Source of the DNA: JBFKUL01 sp041635755 | Lineage (GTDB): Bacteria; Pseudomonadota; Gammaproteobacteria; Burkholderiales; SG8-39 | Assembly (NCBI GenBank): GCA_041635755.1 | Contig: JBFKUL010000173.1 | Span: 1-6,472, forward strand | DNA length: 6,472 bases | Direction: 5' to 3' | Shown here: positions 1 through 5,754 of the stretch, one piece after another | Position numbering within the stretch: position 1 is the first letter of the stretch | How the letters are laid out: the number at the start of each line of letters is the position of its first letter | Notes under the pieces: generated by a model | The model's input: only the letters and a program-made list of their open reading frames with translations | Databases searched by the model: none | Told to the model about the DNA's origin: nothing | Translations under genes and position numbers: made by a program

Positions 1-610
1 ACGAACCGACCACATCACGCAATTCCGCGCGGTTCGGGGTCACCAAGCTTGCGCCCTTGTACCGGGAGTAATCGTCGCCTTTAGGGTCGACCAGAACACG
101 CTTGCCGGCGGAGCGTGCCCGCTCAATCATCTGGGCGATATGCGTCAACCCGCCCTTGCCATAGTCCGACAGGATGACCGCATCACATTGCGGCAGCGCC
201 TGGCCAAACTCCGACAGCTTGGTCGCCAGCACCTCGCGCGAAGGCGGCGTCTCGAAATCGATGCGCAGGAGCTGCTGTTGCCGGCCGATGACGCGCAGCT
301 TCACGGTGGTGCGAATCGACGCATCCCGATGCAAGCTCACCTTGATCGGCTCTGCCTCGACCAAGTGCAGCAGCCGTGCGCCCGCCTCGTCGTCGCCGAC
401 CACCGAAATAAGCTGCGTCTGTGCTCCCAAGGCCGCGCAATTGCGCGCGACGTTCGCCGCGCCTCCGGGGCGCGTCTCCTCGCGCTCCACCAGCACGACC
501 GGCACCGGCGCCTCCGGCGAAATACGCGAAACATCCCCGAACCAGTAGCGATCGAGCATGACGTCGCCGATCACCAGCACGCGGGCATTGCGGGGGTCAG
601 TCGTTTTCAC
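1..610 (-). CDS. rfaE1: D-glycero-beta-D-manno-heptose-7-phosphate kinase, N-terminal part (HldA/RfaE1; cut by the window edge)
   Basis: This cytoplasmic kinase phosphorylates heptose 7-phosphate at C1, on the way to ADP-heptose for the LPS inner core. The 203 visible codons show a PfkB/ribokinase-type fold: VIGDVMLDRYW at residues 13-23, SRISPEAPVPV at 28-38, the sugar-binding GGAANVA at 49-55, KLRV at 104-107, QQQLLRIDFE at 111-120, LSDYGKGGL at 147-155 and VDPKG at 174-178. These follow the N-terminal kinase domain of E. coli HldE almost block for block. The C-terminal part, with the catalytic GAGD-type motif, lies outside the window. It therefore cannot be seen whether the protein is kinase only (HldA/RfaE1, usual in betaproteobacteria) or fused to the adenylyltransferase (HldE). 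The start is GTG; it overlaps the ugd stop as GTGA with no clear Shine-Dalgarno site, suggesting translational coupling. hldD would be expected next, to the left. Confidence 0.93.
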   Translation of the reverse strand, partial: MKTTDPRNARVLVIGDVMLDRYWFGDVSRISPEAPVPVVLVEREETRPGGAANVARNCAALGAQTQLISVVGDDEAGARLLHLVEAEPIKVSLHRDASIRTTVKLRVIGRQQQLLRIDFETPPSREVLATKLSEFGQALPQCDAVILSDYGKGGLTHIAQMIERARSAGKRVLVDPKGDDYSRYKGASLVTPNRAELRDVVGS

Positions 611-1932
611 GAGACGCGTCCGATCGGAAAGTACTCGATCCCGCGCTCCCGCAGCACTCCAGGTTCATACAGGTTTCGTCCGTCAAAGATCGCCGGTGTC
701 TTGAGCATTGCGCGGATGGCGCCGAAATCCGGGCTGCGGAACTCCTGCCATTCGGTAGCGATGGCAAGCGCATCCGCACCGCGCAGCGCTTCAAGCGCGG
801 AGTCAGAAAACTCGACGCGCGGTTCGTCCGCGAATATCTTGGCGGCTTCCTCGCGGGCAGCGGGATCGTAGGCGCAAACGGACGCGCCAGCGGCGAGCAA
901 GTCCGCTATCAGCGTGCGGCTCGGGGCTTCGCGCATGTCATCGGTATTGGGCTTGAAGGCGAGCCCCCATAGCGCGATGCGCCGGCCGGACAAGTTGGCG
1001 CCGAAGCGCTTGCGGATCTTCTCGCCCAGCACGTGCTTCTGCGCGTCGTTGACGTCGCTCACGGCGTGCAGCAGCTTCAACGGACGCCCCGCGTCCAGCG
1101 CGCTGCGCATCAGCGCTTTGACGTCCTTGGGGAAGCACGAGCCGCCGAAGCCTGCGCCAGGGTAGAGAAACTGAAAGCCGATACGAGGATCGGAACCAAT
1201 GCCGCGACGCACCTCCTCGATGTCCGCGCCAAGCGGCTCGGCGAGGTTGGCGAGCTCGTTCATGAACGAAATGCGCGTGGCGAGCATGGCGTTTGCCGCG
1301 TATTTGGTGAGTTCGGCAGAACGTATGCCCATCACCATGACACGCTCGCGATTGCGCATGAACGGCGCATAGAGCTGCCGCAGAATGCCCGTCGCGCGTT
1401 CGTCGTCCGAGCCGATGATGATGCGATCGGGCCGCATGAAGTCCTCGACCGCCGCACCTTCCTTGAGAAACTCGGGGTTCGACACCACGCTGAATTCGAT
1501 GCGTTTGCCTTTGCGGGCCAGCTCCTCGGCGATAGTCTCGCGGATGCGATCGGCAGTACCGACCGGTACCGTAGATTTGGTGACGATTATCTTGTAGCCA
1601 TCCATCTCGCGCCCGATCGTGCGCGCTGCAGCCATCACATGCGCCAAATCCGCGGAGCCATCCTCGCCCGGCGGCGTGCCCACGGCCAGGAGCTGCAGCT
1701 CGCCGTGGGCGACGCTCGCCGCCACATCGGTGGAGAAGCGCAATCTTGCGGCGGCGCGATTGCGCGCGACGATCGCTTCGAGGCCCGGTTCGAAAATCGG
1801 CATGCGGCCCGCATCGAGCGCACGCACCTTCTCGGCGTCCAGGTCGAGGCAGAAGACCTCGTTGCCCATGTCGGCGAGGCAAGCGCCTGTCACAAGACCC
1901 ACGTAGCCGGTGCCGATGACGGTAACTTTCAT
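607..1932 (-). CDS. ugd: UDP-glucose 6-dehydrogenase
   Basis: The enzyme oxidises UDP-glucose to UDP-glucuronate with two NAD+ in the cytoplasm. The product can feed capsule, exopolysaccharide or the L-Ara4N modification of lipid A; the window does not show which. The 441-residue protein has the usual family length and layout. An N-terminal Rossmann motif GTGYVGL lies at 7-13, followed by D30 and D32. TPPGEDGSAD is at 86-95, TKSTVPVGT at 118-126, and SNPEFLKEG at 151-159 with the conserved Glu/Lys. The central dimer helix carries ELTKYAANA at 207-215 (K210). The nucleophile is C266 in GFGGSCFPKD (261-270), and the C-terminal UDP-binding domain has AFKPNTDDMREAPS at 325-338 and FDGRN at 416-420. 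The ATG at 1932 was chosen because MKVTVIG begins the Rossmann strand directly; an upstream reading would add 33 residues inside lapB. It overlaps the lapB stop as ATGA. An AGGAG lies about 14 bases upstream, which is far, so coupling to lapB is likely. Confidence 0.96.
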   Translation of the reverse strand: MKVTVIGTGYVGLVTGACLADMGNEVFCLDLDAEKVRALDAGRMPIFEPGLEAIVARNRAAARLRFSTDVAASVAHGELQLLAVGTPPGEDGSADLAHVMAAARTIGREMDGYKIIVTKSTVPVGTADRIRETIAEELARKGKRIEFSVVSNPEFLKEGAAVEDFMRPDRIIIGSDDERATGILRQLYAPFMRNRERVMVMGIRSAELTKYAANAMLATRISFMNELANLAEPLGADIEEVRRGIGSDPRIGFQFLYPGAGFGGSCFPKDVKALMRSALDAGRPLKLLHAVSDVNDAQKHVLGEKIRKRFGANLSGRRIALWGLAFKPNTDDMREAPSRTLIADLLAAGASVCAYDPAAREEAAKIFADEPRVEFSDSALEALRGADALAIATEWQEFRSPDFGAIRAMLKTPAIFDGRNLYEPGVLRERGIEYFPIGRVS

Positions 1933-3107
1933 GGTGCGAGATCGAACTCCTCGGTGCGCCGCGGCGGATAGGTTTCCCAGCCGCCGCAGGCGGGACAGTG
2001 CCAGTGGAACTGGCGCGCCTTGAATCCGCAATTGTCGCAGCGATAGCGCGCCATGCGCCGGGTATGGCTGTGAACCAGGTTGCGCACGAGCTCCAGGTCG
2101 CGCCGGCGCTCCGGGGTGGACGCGGCCTCCAGCTGCGCTTCCAACAGCCGATCAAGGCCAAGCAACGTCGGATTGCGGCGCAACTCATCGCGTACCAGCC
2201 GATAGGCCACTTCTGCGCCTTTTGACTCGAGCGTGTGCTGGAATACGGTGTCCAAGAGATCGAGCGACGGATACCGTTCCAGGTACGCGCCGAGCAACTC
2301 GAGGCCCTGCCCCGCCTTGCCAAGCTCGCGGTAGGCCTCGAACAGCCGCTGCGCCACCAGTGCAAGGTATGCTGGATTCTGCTGCTCGACCTGCTTCCAG
2401 CTCTCGATCGCCGCTTCCAGGTTGCCCGCCGAGCGCTCCAGGTCGCCAAGCTGCAGGCTCGCACGTACCGAGCGACGATTGGCCTCGAGCGCGGCTTCCA
2501 GGTGCCGTCGCGCCGCATCGCGGCGCGCATGCGTGCTCTCGGTCGACGCCAGCTCGCAAAGGTACTGCGATACGTCCTTGGCGCGCGACTCCCCCGAGTC
2601 TTGCGCGAGCCGCTGCGCCATCTCGATTGCACGCGGCCAGTCCTTCTCCTGTTCGTAGATTTCCAGCAGGAAGCGGCGCGCTTCAACCCCGTGCGGCCCG
2701 TCCGAGAGCTTGCGGAAGGCTTCCTCGGCGCGGTCGAGGATGCCCGCCTTGAGGTAGTCCTGGCCGAGCTCGTAGAGCGCGGCCAGTTTCTGCTCCTGGC
2801 CGAGGCCGGCGCGCTCGAGCAGGTTCTGGTGCATGCGAATGGCGCGGTCGTACTCGCCGCGCCGGCGAAACAAACTGCCGAGCGCGAAATGCAGATCGAT
2901 GGTTTCCGGATCGACCTTGACGACCTCGATGAAGGCCTCGATCGCCTTGTCGGGCTGCTCGTTGAGCAGGAAATTCAAGCCACGGAAGTACGAGCGCGGC
3001 AGCGCGCGCGATTCAGTCAGCAGCTGCTTGATGTCGATGCGCGCTGCGATCCAGCCGAGGCCAAAGAACAGAGGAAACCCCAGCAACCACCAGTACTCGA
3101 ACTCCAT
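1929..3107 (-). CDS. lapB: LPS assembly protein LapB (YciM), TPR protein with C-terminal rubredoxin-type metal site
   Basis: LapB is an inner-membrane-anchored scaffold. In E. coli it works with FtsH to control LpxC turnover, and so LPS synthesis, and it associates with LPS assembly and transport proteins. Whether it controls LpxC here is inference. The 392 residues match the family length (about 389). One N-terminal membrane segment lies at about 5-22, rich in W, L, F and G. Tandem TPR helices follow from about 37 to 330, for example SYFRGLNFLLNEQPDKAIEA at 39-58 and ALGSLFRRRGEYDRAI at 75-90. The C-terminal zinc/iron ribbon has two CXXC pairs, C357/C360 and C371/C374, with HWHCPAC at 368-374 as in E. 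coli LapB. The protein lies six bases after lapA, the usual partner arrangement, and its TGA overlaps the ugd start. The ATG is preceded by a GGGTGAGCGG region that can act as ribosome binding site and overlaps the lapA stop. Confidence 0.95.
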   Translation of the reverse strand: MEFEYWWLLGFPLFFGLGWIAARIDIKQLLTESRALPRSYFRGLNFLLNEQPDKAIEAFIEVVKVDPETIDLHFALGSLFRRRGEYDRAIRMHQNLLERAGLGQEQKLAALYELGQDYLKAGILDRAEEAFRKLSDGPHGVEARRFLLEIYEQEKDWPRAIEMAQRLAQDSGESRAKDVSQYLCELASTESTHARRDAARRHLEAALEANRRSVRASLQLGDLERSAGNLEAAIESWKQVEQQNPAYLALVAQRLFEAYRELGKAGQGLELLGAYLERYPSLDLLDTVFQHTLESKGAEVAYRLVRDELRRNPTLLGLDRLLEAQLEAASTPERRRDLELVRNLVHSHTRRMARYRCDNCGFKARQFHWHCPACGGWETYPPRRTEEFDLAP

Positions 3108-3113
3108 GTCCGC

Positions 3114-3419
3114 TCACCCATCGACCGCCGGGGGATACCTCGCCCCCTCCCGGTCGCCGTCGGCACCCGATGCACCGTGCTGGCGAAGCTCCCGGCGCAG
3201 GCGTCCGATTTCACGACGCTGGCGCAGCATGGTCCCCACAGTGGCCGTCAGGCCCAGCACGGCGCCCAGGGCGAGAAATGCGAGCAGGACGACGACCAGC
3301 GGCGCCTCCCACAGAAAATCGAAATAGAAGCGGAGCTTGACGGGCTCGACGTTCTTCGCCGCGAACGCCGCGACGAACGCAAAAATCAACAATCGGACCG
3401 TCCAGGTGACGATGCGCAT
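3114..3419 (-). CDS. lapA: LapA family protein (DUF1049), small inner-membrane protein
   Basis: LapA is a small inner-membrane protein that pairs with LapB and, in E. coli, is linked to LPS assembly. The 101 residues have the family's shape: membrane segment 1 at about 5-21, a short loop with KNVEPVKLRF (22-31) that corresponds to the 'AQN...V.F' stretch of DUF1049 proteins, membrane segment 2 at about 40-62, then a basic, probably coiled-coil stretch at 66-81 (RQRREIGRLRRELRQ) and a polar tail. Sequence identity in this family is low, so the call rests on topology plus position directly before lapB. The ATG at 3419 is preceded only by a weak GGA-type ribosome binding site. A strong hairpin lies in the spacer upstream of it. 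Confidence 0.85.
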   Translation of the reverse strand: MRIVTWTVRLLIFAFVAAFAAKNVEPVKLRFYFDFLWEAPLVVVLLAFLALGAVLGLTATVGTMLRQRREIGRLRRELRQHGASGADGDREGARYPPAVDG

Positions 3420-3439
3420 GCTCGGTTCCAGGTGCGACC

Positions 3440-3477
3440 GCCGGAACGCGGCTCAAGGCCGCCGCTCGCGCTCCGGC
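3440..3477 (-). promoter_or_regulatory. Strong intercistronic RNA hairpin between ihfB and lapA
   Basis: The 63-base spacer between the ihfB stop and the lapA start holds an inverted repeat. Read on the minus strand, GCCGGAGCGCG (3477-3467) pairs with CGCGTTCCGGC (3450-3440), giving 11 base pairs with one G-U wobble and a loop of 16 bases. On the plus strand the wobble would be an A-C mismatch, so the fold suits the minus-strand transcript of these genes. No T-run follows, so it is not a standard rho-independent terminator. It may stabilise the ihfB 3' end, mark RNA processing, or lower read-through into lapA. These roles are inferences. Confidence 0.5.
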
Positions 3478-3482
3478 ATGCC

Positions 3483-3818
3483 TTATTGCGGTGTGTGCGA
3501 CGCTTGCGAGGACTGTAACCCCGACTGCGCGTCCGTCTCAGGCGAATCGACGCGCTCGCGCAACTCTTTCCCGGCCTTGAAGTGGGGCACGTACTTTTCC
3601 GGCACATGCACCCGCTCTCCGGATTTGGGATTGCGTCCTACCCTTGGCGGGCGGTAGTTCAGGCCGAAGCTGCCGAATCCGCGGATCTCGATACGGTTTC
3701 CGGACAGCAAGGCCTGGGTCATCGCATCGAGGATCATCTTGACGGCGTACTCCGCGTCCTTGGCTACCAGCTGCGGGTAGCGCTGAGCGAGGCGCGCAAT
3801 CAATTCCGACTTGGTCAT
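3483..3818 (-). CDS. ihfB: Integration host factor beta subunit
   Basis: IhfB pairs with IhfA to form IHF, the nucleoid protein that bends specific DNA sites sharply and assists recombination, replication and sigma-54 promoters. The 111-residue product begins MTKSELIARL, identical to E. coli IhfB except at position 8. It carries EIRGFGSF at 44-51, with the DNA-contacting R46, then the beta-arm GRNPKSGERV at 61-70 with P64 as the residue that intercalates into DNA, and KYVPHFKAGKELRERV at 75-90. Residues 91-111 form a polar Ser/Gln-rich tail absent from the 94-residue E. coli protein. The ATG at 3818 was chosen because it opens the family's N-terminus; an open upstream reading of 42 residues crosses into the rpsA 3' end and has no family match. 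An AAGGGGAG lies 11 bases upstream. The position directly after rpsA is the classic proteobacterial order. Confidence 0.96.
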   Translation of the reverse strand: MTKSELIARLAQRYPQLVAKDAEYAVKMILDAMTQALLSGNRIEIRGFGSFGLNYRPPRVGRNPKSGERVHVPEKYVPHFKAGKELRERVDSPETDAQSGLQSSQASHTPQ

Positions 3819-3821
3819 GGC

Positions 3822-3838
3822 GGAGCTCTCTCCCCTTC
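3822..3838 (-). promoter_or_regulatory. ihfB ribosome binding site in a small potential hairpin
   Basis: On the minus strand the ihfB leader reads GAAGGGGAGAGAGCTCC up to four bases before the ATG. The Shine-Dalgarno-like GGAG (3833-3830) can pair with CTCC (3825-3822) around an AGAG loop. The four-pair stem is weak alone, but it would cover the ribosome binding site. A competing site, GAG at 3828-3826, has a more usual spacing of about 7 bases. Confidence 0.35.
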
Positions 3839-3862
3839 GTTTTCTCGGTGGCCGCCGGATCG

Positions 3863-3875
3863 CGGCAGCCTGCCG
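3863..3875 (-). repeat. Short inverted repeat just after the rpsA stop codon
   Basis: On the minus strand CGGCA-GGC-TGCCG begins two bases after the rpsA TAA: five G/C-rich pairs around a three-base loop. No T-run follows (the next bases are G/C-rich, then GAGAAAAC), so it does not look like a terminator. It may cap the 3' end of an rpsA-only transcript, but could be chance in G/C-rich DNA. Confidence 0.3.
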
Positions 3876-3876
3876 T

Positions 3877-5601
3877 TTATTGCTGACCGCCCTTGTCGAG
3901 TTTCGCGCGCAGCAGTGCGCCCAAGTTCGTGCTGCCCGCCGCACTTGCCGCCTGCTCGGTACGCAGCTGCTTCATGGAGTCGCCTTCCTCGGACATTTCC
4001 CGGGCCTTGACCGAAAGGTTGATCGAGCGATTCTTGCGGTCCACATTGATCACCATCGCCTGCACCTTGTCGCCCTCCTTGAGGAGCGCTCGAAGATCCT
4101 CGACGCGGTCGCGCGCGAATTCCGAAGCCCGCAGATAACCCTCGACATCGCCGCCAAGCGCAATCACCGCGCCTTTCGCGTCGACCGACTTTACTGTGCC
4201 CTCAACGACGCTGTTCTTGTCATGACCTGCGATGAAGTTCGTGAATGGATCGCCCTCAAGCTGCTTGATGCCGAGTGAGATGCGCTCGCGCTCGACGTCA
4301 ATCGACAGCACCACCGTCTCCAGGTCCTCGCCTTTCTTGAATTTCTGCACCGCCTGCTCGCCGGCTTCGCTCCAGGACAGGTCCGAAAGGTGCACCAGGC
4401 CGTCGATTCCTCCGGGCAACCCCACGAACACGCCGAAGTCCGTGATCGACTTGATCTGGCCCTTGACGCGGTCGCCTTTCTTGAACTCGCGCGCGAAGTC
4501 ATCCCACGGATTCGGCATGCACTGCTTCATGCCGAGCGAAATCCGGCGGCGCTCCTCGTCGATCTCGAGGATCATCACCTCGACCTCGTCGCCGACCTGG
4601 ACGACCTTGGACGGATGCACATTCTTGTTGGTCCAGTCCATCTCGGATACGTGCACCAGGCCTTCGATGCCGGACTCGACCTCCACGAATGCGCCGTAGT
4701 CGGTCAGATTGGTCACTTTGCCGAACAGCCGCGTGCCCTGCGGATAGCGTCGCGAGATGCCTACCCATGGATCCTCGCCGAGCTGCTTGAGCCCAAGCGA
4801 CACGCGGTTCTTCTCGGCGTCGAACTTGAGCACCTTGGCGGTCAACTCGTCTCCGACGTTGACCACTTCAGAGGGATGCTTGACGCGACGCCATGCCAGG
4901 TCCGTGATGTGCAGCAGCCCGTCGATTCCGCCGAGATCGACGAACGCGCCGTAGTCGGTGATGTTCTTGACGATTCCTTTTACGACCGCGCCTTCGGACA
5001 ATGTCGAGAGCAGCGCTTCACGCTCGGCGCCCGCCGTCTCCTCGAGCACCGCGCGCCGGGAGACTACGACGTTATTGCGCTTGCGATCGAGCTTGATGAC
5101 TTTGAACTCCATCTCCTTGCCTTCGTAAGGCGAGGTGTCCTTGACCGGGCGCAGGTCGACAAGCGAGCCCGGCAGGAATGCACGGATGCCGTTGGTCATG
5201 ACGGTCAGCCCGCCCTTGACCTTGCCCGTGATCACACCGGTGATCTTGTCGCCGTTTTCGAGGGACTTCTCCAGGTCCAGCCATGCCGCCAGGCGTTTCG
5301 CCTTCTCGCGTGACAGCCGCGTTTCGCCGTAGCCGTCCTCCAACGCCTCGATGGAGACCGATACGAAGTCGCCGGTCTTGACCTCGACCTCGCCTGCGTC
5401 GTTCTTGAATTCTTCGGTTGCAATAAGACTTTCTGACTTCAACCCCGCGTTGACCACAACGTAGTTCGGATCGACACGCACCACTTCGGCGGTGATGACT
5501 TCGCCGACGCGCATTTCCTTGCGCGTCAGGCTTTCTTCGAACAGTGCTGCGAAGGATTCGTTGGCGGAGGGTTTTGCGGTTGCGGGGGAAATGCTTGCCA
5601 T
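3877..5601 (-). CDS. rpsA: 30S ribosomal protein S1
   Basis: S1 binds single-stranded mRNA leaders and delivers them to the 30S subunit, which it joins through its N-terminal domains and protein S2. The 574 residues match the usual six-domain proteobacterial S1 (about 557-570). The OB-fold S1 domains lie at about 33-99, 117-183, 204-272, 289-359, 376-446 and 463-532. Domains 3 to 5 carry the signature ITDYGAFV-GGIDGLLHITDL-type blocks (214-235, 299-320, 387-408), each ending in RxSLGxKQ. The C-terminal tail ends with TNLGALLRAKL at 558-568. The ATG at 5601 gives the N-terminus MASISPATAK, leading into SFAALFEESL (16-25), which is typical of the family. An upstream extension of 17 basic residues lies in the leader hairpin region and is unlikely. 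The site before the start is unusual: GAGG is 12 bases away, and the spacer resembles the 16S rRNA 3' end. S1 proteins often repress their own translation; that is inferred here. Confidence 0.98.
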   Translation of the reverse strand: MASISPATAKPSANESFAALFEESLTRKEMRVGEVITAEVVRVDPNYVVVNAGLKSESLIATEEFKNDAGEVEVKTGDFVSVSIEALEDGYGETRLSREKAKRLAAWLDLEKSLENGDKITGVITGKVKGGLTVMTNGIRAFLPGSLVDLRPVKDTSPYEGKEMEFKVIKLDRKRNNVVVSRRAVLEETAGAEREALLSTLSEGAVVKGIVKNITDYGAFVDLGGIDGLLHITDLAWRRVKHPSEVVNVGDELTAKVLKFDAEKNRVSLGLKQLGEDPWVGISRRYPQGTRLFGKVTNLTDYGAFVEVESGIEGLVHVSEMDWTNKNVHPSKVVQVGDEVEVMILEIDEERRRISLGMKQCMPNPWDDFAREFKKGDRVKGQIKSITDFGVFVGLPGGIDGLVHLSDLSWSEAGEQAVQKFKKGEDLETVVLSIDVERERISLGIKQLEGDPFTNFIAGHDKNSVVEGTVKSVDAKGAVIALGGDVEGYLRASEFARDRVEDLRALLKEGDKVQAMVINVDRKNRSINLSVKAREMSEEGDSMKQLRTEQAASAAGSTNLGALLRAKLDKGGQQ

Positions 5602-5613
5602 GAAAGGAGGTGA
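5602..5613 (-). promoter_or_regulatory. Anti-Shine-Dalgarno-like sequence between the rpsA ribosome binding site and its start
   Basis: On the minus strand the bases directly before the rpsA ATG read TCACCTCCTTTC. This is the sequence I know for the 3' end of betaproteobacterial 16S rRNA genes (GGATCACCTCCTTTCT). The preceding GAGG (5617-5614) is the only Shine-Dalgarno-like element, and it can pair with CCTC inside this stretch across a three-base loop (4 pairs), hiding the ribosome binding site. The match is read directly from the sequence; a regulatory meaning is inference. Confidence 0.5.
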
Positions 5614-5622
5614 CCTCTTCGG

Positions 5623-5647
5623 CCGCCGTTCCCTGCGGAAGCGGCGG
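5623..5647 (-). promoter_or_regulatory. Hairpin immediately upstream of the rpsA ribosome binding site
   Basis: On the minus strand CCGCCG (5647-5642) pairs with CGGCGG (5628-5623). After a single bulged C, TTCC (5640-5637) pairs with GGAA (5632-5629), closing a GCAG loop. This gives 10 perfect pairs with one bulge. It ends 5 bases before the GAGG of the rpsA ribosome binding site. The position fits a translational operator for S1, as hairpins in the E. coli rpsA leader do, but the structure is read by eye and its role is inferred. Confidence 0.5.
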
Positions 5648-5754
5648 GTCAAGTTAACAATACGGGCGCGCCCTTCGGCTGGCCCACCATTCGGATCGAG
5701 ACGCCTGCGCGCTCGTGCCGGATCTATTCGCGAAGCGCGGATTCCCTTTTCGAA

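Larger units (their letters stand above)
5602..5754 (-). promoter_or_regulatory. rpsA: rpsA leader / cmk-rpsA intergenic region
   Basis: This 153-base region is the largest non-coding stretch in the window. In order of transcription it contains a short CGCG-CTT-CGCG inverted repeat (5739-5729), the palindrome GGGCGCGCCC (5673-5664), an A/T island TTGTTAACTT (5660-5651), a compact hairpin (5647-5623) and the rpsA ribosome binding site. In E. coli the leader of rpsA folds into hairpins through which S1 controls its own synthesis, and rpsA also has its own promoters. I found no convincing -35/-10 pair here. TATTGT at 5664-5659 is a weak -10 candidate without a matching -35, so transcription may come from within or before cmk. 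Confidence 0.5.

Noticed and set aside
1033..1971. 312-codon open frame on the plus strand opposite ugd
   Set aside because: It is antisense to ugd, whose active-site motifs are intact; the rich Arg/Ala/His composition is typical of G/C-rich shadow frames.
938..2686. 582-codon open frame on the minus strand crossing lapB and ugd
   Set aside because: It is out of frame with both genes, has an Arg/Ser-rich composition without domains, and would replace two genes with clear family motifs.
3453..3479. Nine-codon open frame (MPERERRP, then stop) between ihfB and lapA
   Set aside because: It lies within the hairpin stem and loop, has no ribosome binding site and is short enough to be chance. A leader-peptide role cannot be supported.
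2235..3518. 427-codon open frame on the plus strand opposite lapB and lapA
   Set aside because: It is antisense to two well-supported genes, its composition is shaped by high G/C content, and it shows no recognisable motif or ribosome binding site.
3863..3875. Terminator after rpsA
   Set aside because: The inverted repeat has only five pairs and no T-run on the transcript, so a rho-independent terminator is not supported.
4390..5313. 307-codon open frame on the plus strand opposite rpsA
   Set aside because: It mirrors the S1 domain repeats. The repeated 'LVxDxDxL'-type segments are reverse-strand readings of conserved S1 codons, so it is a shadow of rpsA.
5602..5613. Near-perfect Shine-Dalgarno sequence GAAAGGAGGTGA on the plus strand
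   Set aside because: No ATG, GTG or TTG follows at a usable distance on the plus strand, and no plausible plus-strand gene begins there. It is better explained as the complement of the rpsA leader stretch.
5653..5658. GTTAAC palindrome in the rpsA leader as an operator
   Set aside because: Six bases of palindrome inside a short A/T island are not enough to name a regulator, and the flanks do not extend the symmetry.
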